A DNA stretch of 64,000 nucleotides, taken from the NCBI RefSeq assembly GCF_026723765.1, contig NZ_CP113524.1, positions 1,101,001-1,165,000 of the forward strand, given 5' to 3'. Source of the stretch: Lacrimispora xylanolytica. Lineage in GTDB: Bacteria; Bacillota; Clostridia; Lachnospirales; Lachnospiraceae. Shown here one piece after another: positions 26,339 to 35,028 of this stretch. Made by a program: the position numbers and the translations under genes. The notes beneath the pieces are model-generated. The model was not told the origin of the DNA and did not search any database. It saw nothing but the letters and a program-made list of their open reading frames with translations. The stretch's first letter is position 1, and each line of letters starts with the position of its first letter.

Positions 26339-27082
26339 ATGCTTTCAATAGCTATTTGTGACGATGACAGGAAGGATACGGATAAATTAGAAACTTTGGT
26401 GAATGGTTACATGAGCCAGAGCCCATTTTCTTATGACATCAAAAAGTATTGCTCAGGAGAAGAGCTGCTTGAATCCAGTGAGACGTTTGATTTATTATTT
26501 CTTGATATTGCATTAGGCGGAATGAATGGAATAGAGGTAGGAACGAAAATCAGGGAATCTAACAGAGGGTTAAAAATAATTTATACCACCAGCTACAAGC
26601 AGTTTTGCAAACAGGCTGTGAACCGGGCCCATGCATTTGCATATTTAGTAAAGCCTGTTACAAAGGATAAGATAGACCGCCAGCTGGATGAAATCTTATC
26701 CTGCATTCAGGAAGAACACGAAGATAAAGAAACCGTGGCATTTGAGATTATGGAGATAACGGACAAAGGGGAACTGGAAAGCAGAATCAAGGATTTTGAA
26801 GTAGATGATATCTTTTATTTTGAATATTTTAATAGAAAGATTAAAATCAAACTGGAAAAGGAAGAATATTTCTTTAAAGATAAAATGAAAGATCTGGCAG
26901 ACAAGATGCAGTTACACAATTTTGAAACCTGCCACCAGTGTTTTTTAGTTAATTTACGTCATGTGAAAAAGATAAAAGGCTACGAAGTTTTTTTAAATAA
27001 TAATGATATCATACCTGTTTCACAGAAACGATCCGCAGAGTTTAGAAAAAAATTAAATACATTTATACAGAATTCGATTTAG
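26339..27082 (+). CDS. LytTR-family response regulator (AgrA-like)
   Basis: 247 aa. Receiver domain with acidic pocket CDDD at residues 7-10, phospho-acceptor Asp56 in LLFLDIALGG, and YLVKPV. The C-terminal half (about 140-245) is a LytTR DNA-binding domain, with the FYFEYFNRKIKI stretch and the FLVNLRHVKKI motif. The same protein class includes AgrA. Eight bases separate it from the histidine kinase gene. AgrD and AgrB are encoded 5 kb downstream, so it probably answers that peptide; this is inference. Confidence 0.88.
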   Translation: MLSIAICDDDRKDTDKLETLVNGYMSQSPFSYDIKKYCSGEELLESSETFDLLFLDIALGGMNGIEVGTKIRESNRGLKIIYTTSYKQFCKQAVNRAHAFAYLVKPVTKDKIDRQLDEILSCIQEEHEDKETVAFEIMEITDKGELESRIKDFEVDDIFYFEYFNRKIKIKLEKEEYFFKDKMKDLADKMQLHNFETCHQCFLVNLRHVKKIKGYEVFLNNNDIIPVSQKRSAEFRKKLNTFIQNSI

Positions 27083-27090
27083 GAGAAGAG

Positions 27091-28401
27091 ATGGAAAGTT
27101 ACATTATTTTTATATATGGATCCATCATTTCATGTCTGGTCAACATTGTTATTGTATTTCAATTCATAGAAGAAAGAAATGAGCGAATCTATCAAAAGCG
27201 TTGCCTATATTTCTTTGTAAAAACAGGGGTATTTATTGCCCTTGTATGTCTTAACTTATTAAATAATCCCATCATAAATATCTTAAGCTGGATCGTTCTT
27301 CCTGGCACTGTAAATCTTTTGCTGTTTCATCATATCAATAAAAAGGTGATACACCGGTTAGTAGATGTTACCGTACTAATATTAATTCTATCCATATGCG
27401 AGGCAGTTGGTGTTGAAGTTTTAGACTATATCTTTTGGAAGTTTCAAATACATAACGTAGAGCCAATTATGGCCAAAAGCATGGAAATCACCTTTTCCAA
27501 ATTGTTTGTACTGATTTCTTATTATCAGATCATAGCAAAGCTTTGGAAAGAAGAAGCAGGCCGGACGTTTAACAGGACCCAATGTCTCATCGAAATTATT
27601 GTTATCTTATACAGTATAGCCAATTTAGCTGTTATCTTTCTTGTCATATCCAAGGTAAACAGCCAGAAAGACCACATATTGATTCTCGTTAATATGGGGT
27701 GCATTTTGATTGCAGATCTTTATTTTTCTTATTTTGCCAGATTCGTGGAGGAAAACAGCCAGCTAAAGATAAAACTAAAGCTTTTGGAGCAGCAGTCAAC
27801 CCTTCAATATGAGTTCTACGAAGACCAGGAAGAGAAATACAATGAATCCATAAAAATTCTCCATGATGTCAATAAACATTTGAACCTGATTGAATCCCTG
27901 TATGAGGCAAAGGAACATGATACGGCTATAACCTATGCCAGGGAAATCGGTCAGATGCTCATTCCTCTCTCCCTGGAGGATTACACCAACAACCCAATCT
28001 TAAACGTGTTGCTCAATGATAAGAAACGAATAGCTTGCCTTCATTCCATTGAATTTAACTTAGAAATCGGGGCTGTTGATCTTAGCTTTATGGAACCCAT
28101 AGAAGTTACCACTGTTTTTGGAAATCTGCTGGATAATGCAATCGAGGCGTGCGACATGGTCCCGAACAACAGATTCATAGATATGAAGCTGGACAAATAC
28201 AATGAATTCATTGTTATTAACATCACCAACCGTACCATGCCCATTGAAAAGTGGTATCTGGGAAAGCCCGTATCAAGAAAGGGTAAAAATCATGGTATCG
28301 GTCTGCTTAATGTGGAAAATATCATAAAAAAGTATGATGGCAGCATGGTTTTAGAGGAAGTAAATAAAAAATTCAGCTGTAAAATTATTTTTAATTTGTA
28401 A
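27091..28401 (+). CDS. Membrane sensor histidine kinase, GHKL type (AgrC-like)
   Basis: 436 aa. Residues 1-215 hold about six hydrophobic segments, a coiled stretch follows, and His258 in ILHDVNKHL is the likely phosphorylation site. The ATPase domain has the N box GNLLDNAIEAC (344-354) and G box GKNHGIGLLNV (398-408). This is the AgrC/ComD layout for sensing cyclic peptides. A terminator-like hairpin lies downstream. Confidence 0.88.
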   Translation: MESYIIFIYGSIISCLVNIVIVFQFIEERNERIYQKRCLYFFVKTGVFIALVCLNLLNNPIINILSWIVLPGTVNLLLFHHINKKVIHRLVDVTVLILILSICEAVGVEVLDYIFWKFQIHNVEPIMAKSMEITFSKLFVLISYYQIIAKLWKEEAGRTFNRTQCLIEIIVILYSIANLAVIFLVISKVNSQKDHILILVNMGCILIADLYFSYFARFVEENSQLKIKLKLLEQQSTLQYEFYEDQEEKYNESIKILHDVNKHLNLIESLYEAKEHDTAITYAREIGQMLIPLSLEDYTNNPILNVLLNDKKRIACLHSIEFNLEIGAVDLSFMEPIEVTTVFGNLLDNAIEACDMVPNNRFIDMKLDKYNEFIVINITNRTMPIEKWYLGKPVSRKGKNHGIGLLNVENIIKKYDGSMVLEEVNKKFSCKIIFNL

Positions 28402-28476
28402 CACAGGATTTCATTCTTATGAATGATTTTAAAGAGCTTTCAACCTGTCACTATTTGTGGAAGATTCCCTAACGTC

Positions 28477-28508
28477 AGCCCTGATCTCAATAATGACAGG
28501 GCTTATTT
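28477..28508 (+). terminator. Probable terminator after histidine kinase gene
   Basis: AGCCCTG (28477-28483) pairs with CAGGGCT (28497-28503), followed by TATTTGTGTTTT. An imperfect T-tract makes this moderate. Confidence 0.5.
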
Positions 28509-28757
28509 GTGTTTTAAAAATTTGTGAAATTTGATGCAACAAAGATTCAATTTACAATTCTCATAGTGAATGTTCTTAATTATTCTTCCTTTTAGTTCGT
28601 CCATGGGAAAACATAAAAAAGGTTTCCCATTCCCCAGACTGAATCATATGCTTAGGGTTTAATGATAGCTATATAGAATCAAAATCCGGAGCATATCAGG
28701 CCGATTTTTAGTATATGATTCCAATTTATTGTTAAGAACTTAAAATCAAAATTTTAG

Positions 28758-28785
28758 GGAGCAGATGCTTTATATGCTCCTTTTT
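28758..28785 (+). terminator. Terminator-like hairpin in the kinase-thiolase gap
   Basis: GGAGCA-11 nt-TGCTCC-TTTTT. It stands alone within the 590-base gap, upstream of the thiolase promoter. An ATGGGAAA/TTTCCCAT hairpin lies nearer 28604. It may mark the end of an untranslated RNA or insulate the acetone operon. I see no gene in the rest of the gap. Confidence 0.55.
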
Positions 28786-28804
28786 CTGTCAGTCATACAA
28801 CAAA

Positions 28805-28857
28805 AACTGTAAGTTATGCCACTTGTATTGAAATCAAACTTTAAGAGTAGTTAAAAT
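28805..28857 (+). promoter_or_regulatory. Promoter of acetone operon with direct repeats
   Basis: TTGAAA (28828-28833), 18 bases, TAAAAT (28852-28857). Two direct repeats, AACTGTAAG (28805-28813) and AACTTTAAG (28837-28845), lie exactly 32 bases apart, three helical turns, one upstream of the -35 and one in the spacer. LytTR proteins bind direct repeats, so this could be the AgrA-like regulator's site; unproven. Confidence 0.4.
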
Positions 28858-28997
28858 ACGTTTGTAATTCAATCCACAACAGAAGGGAGCAAAAATAACT
28901 ATTCTACATCACTTATTTTTGAATCGAAGTCTCACATTTGAAATCATTGTTTCATCTTGGTAACTGACAAACGAATAAATGAAAGGAATGAATGATT

Positions 28998-30182
28998 ATG
29001 AAAAAAATAGCGTTAGTAAGTCCTTTAAGAACTGCAGTTGGATCCTTTAATGGTACTCTTTCCACCCTAAGTGCCACGGAACTCGGGTCAACCGTTATAA
29101 AAGCGTGTTTGAATCAAAGCAATGTAAATAGTTCTTTCATTAATGAAGTTTATATGGGCAATGTCCTTCAGGCTGGCAATGGTCAGAACCCGGCCCGTCA
29201 GGCTGCAATAAAAGCAGGAATCCCAGTGAATGTACCGGCATCAACCATCAATACCGTGTGCGGCTCCGGCCTTCATGCAGTAGCTCTTGCTTACAATTCC
29301 ATCCTGGCAGAACAGGGGAGCATAATGTTGGCAGGTGGAATGGAGAATATGAGCAATGCTCCCTACCTTTTGAGAAATGCAAGAAACGGATACCGTCTTG
29401 GAAGCGGTGAACTGGTAGATAGCCTGGTGGGAGATGGCCTCACCTGTGCCATTAACGATTATCATATGGGTCTTACCGCGGAAAATGTGGCTGAAAAATA
29501 TCACGTAACAAGACAGGAACAGGATGAATTTGCTTATGAGAGCAATAAAAAAGCAGCAGAAGCACAGAAGAATCACGTATTTGATGGAGAAATCGTACCA
29601 GTAACCGTCAAAAAGAAGAAGGAAGAAATCCTCTTTAACGAAGATGAGCACGTGAGAGCGGATACCACAAAAGAAAAGCTATCCACCTTAAGAACTGTAT
29701 TCCGGCCAGATGGAACTGTCACAGCTGGTAATGCCTCCCCCATCAGTGATGGCGCAGCAGCCATGCTTGTAGCATCAGACGAGGCATGCAGGGAGCATGG
29801 GTTAAAACCGGCAGCTTATATTAAGGGGTATTCCCTGGTGGGGCTTGATCCTGCATACATGGGAATGGGACCATTAAAGGCAGTAGACACCTTACTGAAA
29901 AAACAGGGACTTACCGTAGGGGATATTGACCTTTTTGAAATCAATGAAGCATTTGCTTCTCAGTCTGTGGCTGCCACAAGAGAACTGGAAATACCCGCAT
30001 CAAAAATCAATGTCAATGGAGGAGCCATTGCAATCGGCCATCCCTTAGGGGCCAGCGGAGCCAGAATACTGGTCACTCTCATTCATGAAATGACGCGCAG
30101 ATCCGCTCATTATGGAGTTGCTTCCTTATGTATCGGAGGAGGCATGGGAATTGCCATGCTGGTAGAAAACGCCGCCATTTAA
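28998..30182 (+). CDS. Acetyl-CoA C-acetyltransferase (thiolase)
   Basis: 394 aa. Nucleophile Cys88 in NTVCGSGLHAV, the NEAFASQS motif, GHPLGASGARI, and the second catalytic cysteine in CIGGGMGIAM. It condenses two acetyl-CoA to acetoacetyl-CoA. ATG 28998 sits ten bases after AAAGGA; ATG 28992 is also in frame but too close. First gene of an operon with acetoacetate decarboxylase and CoA-transferase, so the product probably goes to acetoacetate and acetone. Confidence 0.93.
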   Translation: MKKIALVSPLRTAVGSFNGTLSTLSATELGSTVIKACLNQSNVNSSFINEVYMGNVLQAGNGQNPARQAAIKAGIPVNVPASTINTVCGSGLHAVALAYNSILAEQGSIMLAGGMENMSNAPYLLRNARNGYRLGSGELVDSLVGDGLTCAINDYHMGLTAENVAEKYHVTRQEQDEFAYESNKKAAEAQKNHVFDGEIVPVTVKKKKEEILFNEDEHVRADTTKEKLSTLRTVFRPDGTVTAGNASPISDGAAAMLVASDEACREHGLKPAAYIKGYSLVGLDPAYMGMGPLKAVDTLLKKQGLTVGDIDLFEINEAFASQSVAATRELEIPASKINVNGGAIAIGHPLGASGARILVTLIHEMTRRSAHYGVASLCIGGGMGIAMLVENAAI

Positions 30183-30212
30183 CATACATAATACAAAGAA
30201 AGGAAGATGTGT

Positions 30213-30959
30213 ATGAAGAAAGAAGATATTTTAGCCTTACAATCCATGCCGGCTGCAAGTGCCAGCTACGGCCGTCCACCCTGCCGGTTCATAAACCGTG
30301 AATTCTTTACCGTTACCTACGAATCCGACCCGGAAACCATACGCCAGGCTGTCCCGGAGCCTCTGGAGCCGGACGGGAGCAATACAGTGGTCTATGAATG
30401 GATTAAAATGCCGGATTCCTCAGGTTTAGGTTCCTACGAAGAAAGCGGAGTCGTCATTCCCTGCCTCTATCACGGAGAACCTTGTAACTTTATTTCTCAG
30501 ATGTATTTAAACAATGGTCCCGCCATTCTTGGAGGCCGGGAAATCTGGGGATTTCCTAAAAAATGGGGTCACCCCTCTCTAAAGGTTGAGGAAACAGAAA
30601 CCCTAACCGGTACTCTGATTTATAATAACGTTTTGGTGGCTATGGGAACTATGCCCTTTAAATATAACACACTTGATCATCAGGCAGTTGCTAAAACCAT
30701 AGGAAAGACCCAGGTGAACTTAAAGCTGATCCCCGACGTGGACGGAAGTCCTAAGATTGCTCAGCTGGTATCCTATGAACTGGAAGACATTACAGTGAAA
30801 GGTGCCTGGTCAGGGCCTGCAAGACTAAGCCTGACGCCTCATGTCAATGCACCGGTCGCAGACCTTCCCATAAAGAAATGCCTGGAAGGAAAGCATTTTA
30901 TCGCAGATTTGACCCTTCCCTATGGAAGCGTTATGTATGATTACTTAGAAGAAAGCTAA
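30213..30959 (+). CDS. adc: Acetoacetate decarboxylase
   Basis: 248 aa. The Schiff-base lysine is in REIWGFPKKWGHP (Lys116 of this start), matching the FPKK motif of clostridial Adc, and YEESG near residue 75 carries the partner glutamates. It converts acetoacetate to acetone and CO2. ATG 30213 is seven bases after AAAGGAAG; ATG 30207 is an alternative. It lies between the thiolase and ctfA genes. Confidence 0.92.
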   Translation: MKKEDILALQSMPAASASYGRPPCRFINREFFTVTYESDPETIRQAVPEPLEPDGSNTVVYEWIKMPDSSGLGSYEESGVVIPCLYHGEPCNFISQMYLNNGPAILGGREIWGFPKKWGHPSLKVEETETLTGTLIYNNVLVAMGTMPFKYNTLDHQAVAKTIGKTQVNLKLIPDVDGSPKIAQLVSYELEDITVKGAWSGPARLSLTPHVNAPVADLPIKKCLEGKHFIADLTLPYGSVMYDYLEES

Positions 30960-30972
30960 GGAGGTATCGATC

Positions 30973-31632
30973 ATGAAAAGTAAATTGATGACAGCCAGAG
31001 AAGCAGTAGAAAAAGTAAAAGACGGAGATGCCATTATGGTGGGTGGATTTTTGGCAGGAGGCCATCCGGAGCATCTGGTGAACACTCTGTTAAACACCAA
31101 TCCAGCCAAGGATTTGACCATCATATCCAATGATACAGGAACCAAAGAATTATCCATCTATCAGCTGGTGAAAAGCGGAAGAGTCAGCCGTATCTTTGCT
31201 TCCTATATCGGCGCCAATCCGGAGACAGGAAGACTTCTTATGACAGGAGAAGCAGAAGTAAAGCTGTTTCCTCAGGGAACCCTGGCAGAGAAAATCCGTT
31301 CCGGCGGTGCAGGGCTTGGAGGTGTTTTAACTCCTGTTGGTGTAGGTACCGTAGTGGAGGAAGGAAAAAAGAAGCTGGAGATTGAGGGAAAAGAATATCT
31401 TCTTGAGATGCCCTTAAAGGCAAATGTGGCCTTTATAAAAGCAGAAAAGGCCGATGAAGAAGGAAACCTAATCATCAGAGGTTCCTCCCGTAATTTTAAT
31501 ATTGTCATGGCTACTGCGGCTGATTATGTAGTTGCTGAAGTAGATGAGGTGGTAAAGACAGGTACGCTGGAGCCGAATCATATCAATGTTCCTGGAATCT
31601 TTGTAAATGCAATCGTAAAGGTGGGATTATAA
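30973..31632 (+). CDS. ctfA: Acetate/butyrate-acetoacetate CoA-transferase subunit A
   Basis: 219 aa. CoA-transferase family I alpha subunit: GDAIMVGGFLAGGHPEHLV near the start and GVLTPVGVGTVVEEGK in the middle. With subunit B it moves CoA from acetoacetyl-CoA to acetate or butyrate, freeing acetoacetate for Adc. Its stop overlaps the start of ctfB by one base. Confidence 0.9.
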   Translation: MKSKLMTAREAVEKVKDGDAIMVGGFLAGGHPEHLVNTLLNTNPAKDLTIISNDTGTKELSIYQLVKSGRVSRIFASYIGANPETGRLLMTGEAEVKLFPQGTLAEKIRSGGAGLGGVLTPVGVGTVVEEGKKKLEIEGKEYLLEMPLKANVAFIKAEKADEEGNLIIRGSSRNFNIVMATAADYVVAEVDEVVKTGTLEPNHINVPGIFVNAIVKVGL

Positions 31633-32288
31633 TGGATAAGAGAGAATTTATTGCGAAACGAGTTGCAAAGGAATTAAAAGATGGTGATGTCGTCAACCTT
31701 GGGATAGGAATGCCTACCATGGTGGCAAATTACATACCGGAAGATGTTCATATCATGCTGGAAGCGGAAAATGGAATCCTTGGCGTTGGACCAAATGCCG
31801 GAGAGGGGAATGAGAGCCCTAACTGTATCGATGCAGGTGGAAATTACGTGACCACGGTAAAGGGGGCCAGCTTCTTTGACAGCTCGTTCTCCTTTAGCAT
31901 CATACGGGGAGGCCACGTGGATGTTACGGTGTTAGGAGCACTGGAGGTTGATTCAGAAGGAAATGTTGCCAACTGGATGATTCCAGGCAAAAAGGTACCG
32001 GGAATGGGCGGAGCCATGGATCTGGTGGTAGGCGCCAAAAAAGTCATTCTGGCTATGGAGCACGTCAATAAGAACGGATCACCGAAGATACTTCGTAAAT
32101 GCAGACTTCCTCTCACTGCAGCTCATGTGGCTAAGACCATTGTGACAGATATGGCAGTTATTGATGTTATACCAGATGAAGGTCTGGTGTTAAAGGAAAT
32201 TGCTCCTGGTATTTCTGTAGAAGATGTAAAAAATCAGACAGAAGCTCCTTTGATCATTTCTCCCAGTCTAAAAGTCATTGAAGTTTAA
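31632..32288 (+). CDS. ctfB: Acetate/butyrate-acetoacetate CoA-transferase subunit B
   Basis: 218 aa. Family I beta subunit with NLGIGMPTMVANYIP and the catalytic glutamate in EAENGILGVGP (Glu46). It is translationally coupled to ctfA by a TAATG overlap. Confidence 0.92.
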   Translation: MDKREFIAKRVAKELKDGDVVNLGIGMPTMVANYIPEDVHIMLEAENGILGVGPNAGEGNESPNCIDAGGNYVTTVKGASFFDSSFSFSIIRGGHVDVTVLGALEVDSEGNVANWMIPGKKVPGMGGAMDLVVGAKKVILAMEHVNKNGSPKILRKCRLPLTAAHVAKTIVTDMAVIDVIPDEGLVLKEIAPGISVEDVKNQTEAPLIISPSLKVIEV

Positions 32289-32323
32289 GATACACGGTCA
32301 AAATCTTAAGATTGTATTAGGTT

Positions 32324-32353
32324 TTGAATAATGCTGGGAAGAAGTCATATATT
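32324..32353 (+). promoter_or_regulatory. Promoter for agrDB
   Basis: TTGAAT (32324-32329), 18 bases, TATATT (32348-32353). A 12-base palindrome AATCTTAAGATT (32302-32313) sits 10 bases upstream of the -35. agrDB may thus be transcribed apart from the acetone genes as well as by read-through; no terminator follows ctfB. Confidence 0.5.
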
Positions 32354-32384
32354 CTTAATAAGAAAAAAGAATGGAGGCGTCAAA

Positions 32385-32531
32385 ATGAAGGATGAGTTAA
32401 AGAAATTGTCACTCAAACTGGCATCAAAAGTAATCTTAAATTCTGCAAAAACAGAAGCAAACAGTTCCTGTTTTTTCATTGGCTACCAGCCAAAACTACC
32501 TGAAAATGCAAAGAAACTAAGAAAATTTTAA
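32385..32531 (+). CDS. agrD: Cyclic lactone autoinducer peptide precursor (AgrD-like)
   Basis: 48 aa. An amphipathic, Lys-rich N-terminal helix (1-20) precedes the core NSSCFFIGYQPKLPE and a charged tail. By alignment with staphylococcal AgrD (…CDFIM-DEPKVPE) the ring would be Cys29-Phe-Phe-Ile-Gly33, with Tyr-Gln-Pro-Lys as the start of the removed tail; ring size is inferred. GGAGG lies 7-8 bases before ATG 32385; a longer in-frame reading from 32331 lacks this. agrB follows 12 bases later. Confidence 0.88.
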   Translation: MKDELKKLSLKLASKVILNSAKTEANSSCFFIGYQPKLPENAKKLRKF

Positions 32532-32543
32532 GGTGATTTCCGG

Positions 32544-33128
32544 ATGATACCATGGGAAATATGGTTTACCAAAAAGCTGGTATTCCATCAGATTATTTCG
32601 GAGGAAGATGGAGAGCTTTATAAATTTGGAATGGAGTGTCTGATCTTAAAGATCGCTCATTGTATTTCATATTTATGGATTGCAATATGCTTTCATTTGG
32701 TCCCGGAGTTAATCCTGATTGGATGCGTATTCATACCATTAAGAAGAAGTGCAGGGGGATATCATGCAAAGACAAAAACAGGATGTTATCTGTTTTCCTG
32801 CTGTTACATTTCAATCATTCTTTTGTTATCTCAGATGGAAATCAATCAGTTCTTGTTGTGGGGATTATTGGCCTTATGCGACGGTATTATTTTTTTCTTA
32901 AGCCCGGCTGATAATGAGAATAAGAGACTGGATGAGGTAGAAAAGATATACTACAGGAAAAAAGCAAGAATTATCCTGATTCTGGCAAATACAGGCTGTA
33001 TGATATTTACTATGATTCATTACATAAACATTGGAGGTCTCATCAGATGGGGAATCTATGCCGCTGCATTCTTACTGGTACTTCAAAAGATAAGAAATCA
33101 AAAACCCTCCTGGGAACAGCTTAAATGA
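32544..33128 (+). CDS. agrB: AgrB-like peptide-processing membrane protease
   Basis: 194 aa, about five or six membrane segments. The catalytic pair His74 and Cys81 sits in RRSAGGYHAKTKTGC, the AgrB signature. It cleaves the AgrD precursor and forms the thiolactone. It is paired with agrD, while the matching AgrC/AgrA-like genes lie 4 kb upstream across the acetone operon. A strong terminator overlaps its 3' end. Confidence 0.92.
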   Translation: MIPWEIWFTKKLVFHQIISEEDGELYKFGMECLILKIAHCISYLWIAICFHLVPELILIGCVFIPLRRSAGGYHAKTKTGCYLFSCCYISIILLLSQMEINQFLLWGLLALCDGIIFFLSPADNENKRLDEVEKIYYRKKARIILILANTGCMIFTMIHYINIGGLIRWGIYAAAFLLVLQKIRNQKPSWEQLK

Positions 33129-33151
33129 GCTGTATCCTGGGAGGGATTTTT
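33104..33151 (+). terminator. Terminator after agrB
   Basis: CCCTCC…GGGA…CAGCT pairs with AGCTG…TCC…GGAGGG, followed by ATTTTTG. It overlaps the last codons of agrB. Confidence 0.85.
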
Positions 33152-33163
33152 GTATGTTAAGAA

Positions 33164-34363
33164 TTATAAGGTCTTTACAATGGCATCAGCAAGAGCTGCG
33201 ATGTCCACAAGCTGATCTTCTTTGACGGAAGATTTGATGGTGACCATATCATCAAGAATGGTCATATTTTTCATGCCGGAGATGATTTCAGCCATCTTTT
33301 TCCCTGCTGTAATACCCCAGGTACCATTCTCCATAAGAGCTACGGTACGGTTCTGCACGTTATGGGCCTTCATATCCATGAGAAGGTGCTCCATGTTGCT
33401 GAAAATACCGCTGTTATAGGTGGCAGAGGCAAATACCAGATGACTGCACCGGAACGCTTCTGAAATGAGAATTGAGGCATGTGTGACGGATACGTCATAA
33501 ACAACAATGTTCTTCACGCCTCTGTCTGCCAGACGGCTTGCAAGGATATTAGCAGCATTCTCTGTGTTGCCGTAAATGGAACCATAAACAATCATAACGG
33601 CCTTATCCTCTGGCTCATAGCTGCTCCAGGTCAAGTACTTATCCACGTACCAGTTGATGTCAGAGCGCCATACCGGACCGTGAAGCGGGCAGAGAATCTG
33701 AATGTCAAGTGGAGCTACCTTCTTTAATAGCGTCATGGCAGACGGACCGTATTTGCCTACGATATTGGAATAATATCTTCTGGAATCATCAAGCCAGTCC
33801 CGCTCAAAATTCAATTCATCTGCAAATAAATTCCCGTTCATCGCGCCAAAGGTACCGAAGGCATCGGCTGAAAAAAGGATCTTATCTGTTGTATCAAAAG
33901 TAACCATAACCTCCGGCCAATGGACCATGGGAGCCAGATAAAAGGTAAAGTTATGCTTACCGGTACTTAAGGTATCTCCTTCCTTTACAATAATTGCTCT
34001 GGAATCAACACCGAATTCATAAAACTGGTTAATGATGGGAACGGTCTTTGCATTGCATACGACCTTTACATCTGGATATCTTCTTACAATCTCTCCTAAG
34101 GTAGCACAGTGATCTGGCTCCATATGATTGACAATAATATAATCCAGATCCCTTCCATCAAGCACAGCTTCCACATTTTCCAAAAATTGTCCGGTAATGG
34201 CACGGTCAACGGTATCAAAAAGAACCGTCTTTTCGTCAAGCAGGACATAAGAATTATAGGAAATCCCTCTTGGAATCGGGTAAGCATTTTCGAACAGAGC
34301 CAGACGGCGGTCACTTCCCCCGACCCAGAATAGATCGTCGTTGATTTTTTTTACACAATACAT
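33164..34363 (-). CDS. fprA: A-type flavoprotein (flavodiiron protein)
   Basis: 399 aa. The metallo-beta-lactamase-like domain carries the diiron ligands His80-x-Glu82-x-Asp84-His85, His148, Asp167 and His228. The C-terminal flavodoxin domain starts with the FMN loop YGSIYGNTENAA (260-271). It reduces oxygen to water and/or NO to N2O using rubredoxin-type electrons, protecting anaerobes. Single gene convergent with agrB; divergent from the AraC-ClpP pair. Confidence 0.95.
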   Translation of the reverse strand: MYCVKKINDDLFWVGGSDRRLALFENAYPIPRGISYNSYVLLDEKTVLFDTVDRAITGQFLENVEAVLDGRDLDYIIVNHMEPDHCATLGEIVRRYPDVKVVCNAKTVPIINQFYEFGVDSRAIIVKEGDTLSTGKHNFTFYLAPMVHWPEVMVTFDTTDKILFSADAFGTFGAMNGNLFADELNFERDWLDDSRRYYSNIVGKYGPSAMTLLKKVAPLDIQILCPLHGPVWRSDINWYVDKYLTWSSYEPEDKAVMIVYGSIYGNTENAANILASRLADRGVKNIVVYDVSVTHASILISEAFRCSHLVFASATYNSGIFSNMEHLLMDMKAHNVQNRTVALMENGTWGITAGKKMAEIISGMKNMTILDDMVTIKSSVKEDQLVDIAALADAIVKTL

Positions 34364-34408
34364 GTTGCAGCCTTCCTTTCTTTCGTTCGATATATCTTGT
34401 CACTTAAA

Positions 34409-34437
34409 AGTATACTATATTTCAAAGGAAATGTCAT
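34409..34437 (-). promoter_or_regulatory. Promoter for flavodiiron gene
   Basis: Minus strand ATGACA (34432-34437), 17 bases, TATACT (34409-34414). Confidence 0.65.
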
Positions 34438-34452
34438 TGTTTTTTCTACAAA

Positions 34453-34471
34453 AATAGTAGGATTTACTATT
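34453..34471. promoter_or_regulatory. Inverted repeat between divergent promoters
   Basis: AATAGTA-GGATT-TACTATT, 7+5+7, sits 15 bases upstream of the flavodiiron -35 and about 100 bases upstream of the AraC promoter. A plausible regulator site for either direction. Confidence 0.35.
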
Positions 34472-34572
34472 ATTAAGACCCTTTTGATGAATTTTCTCTC
34501 TATCCAGTTTAAATGATGGATCATATCCAACTATTTTATGGAAAAAAGCTGAAAATAACCGCATTTTTTATT

Positions 34573-34601
34573 AAGACAAAAAATTTATTGGCTGATATAA
34601 T
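34573..34601 (+). promoter_or_regulatory. Promoter for AraC-clpP pair
   Basis: AAGACA (34573-34578), 17 bases, TATAAT (34596-34601), 25 bases before the AraC start. Confidence 0.5.
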
Positions 34602-34626
34602 GAGAGGCATAAGATGGAGGTGGAAC

Positions 34627-35028
34627 ATGGAAGGTAAGAAAAGGACCGTTAAAAATGTAATTGAATATGTGGAAGCCCAATTGTCTTTGGAGGAAGGACT
34701 GGATCTGGAGACTATTGCAAAGAGAACCGGATATTCCCGGTTTCATCTAAATCGCATGTTTTGTGAAGTGACCGGCTGTACCCTGCACCGCTATATTAAG
34801 GAACGAAGGCTTTCAGAGGCTGCTAAAAAGCTTGTTATGGAAGAAGAAAGATCCATTGCTGATATTGCCCTGGAGGCATCCTATCAGTCCCAGCAGGCAT
34901 TCTCTCTGGCCTTTAAAAAGGAATACGGATGTACGCCAAAGACGTACAGAGAAAAAGGAATCTGCAAGGAACTTAGAACGGTGGAGATCGTTTCCCGACA
35001 AACAGGAACCTGGAGGTGTGCAGCATGA
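34627..35028 (+). CDS. Short AraC-family regulator (HTH domain only)
   Basis: 133 aa, just the double helix-turn-helix domain: [19 protein letters not shown] and [34 protein letters not shown], like SoxS/MarA-type proteins, with no ligand domain. ATG 34627 has GGAGGTGG upstream; the longer reading from 34513 has no ribosome site. Its stop overlaps the clpP start as ATGA, so the two are translationally coupled. Confidence 0.85.
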   Translation: MEGKKRTVKNVIEYVEAQLSLEEGLDLETIAKRTGYSRFHLNRMFCEVTGCTLHRYIKERRLSEAAKKLVMEEERSIADIALEASYQSQQAFSLAFKKEYGCTPKTYREKGICKELRTVEIVSRQTGTWRCAA

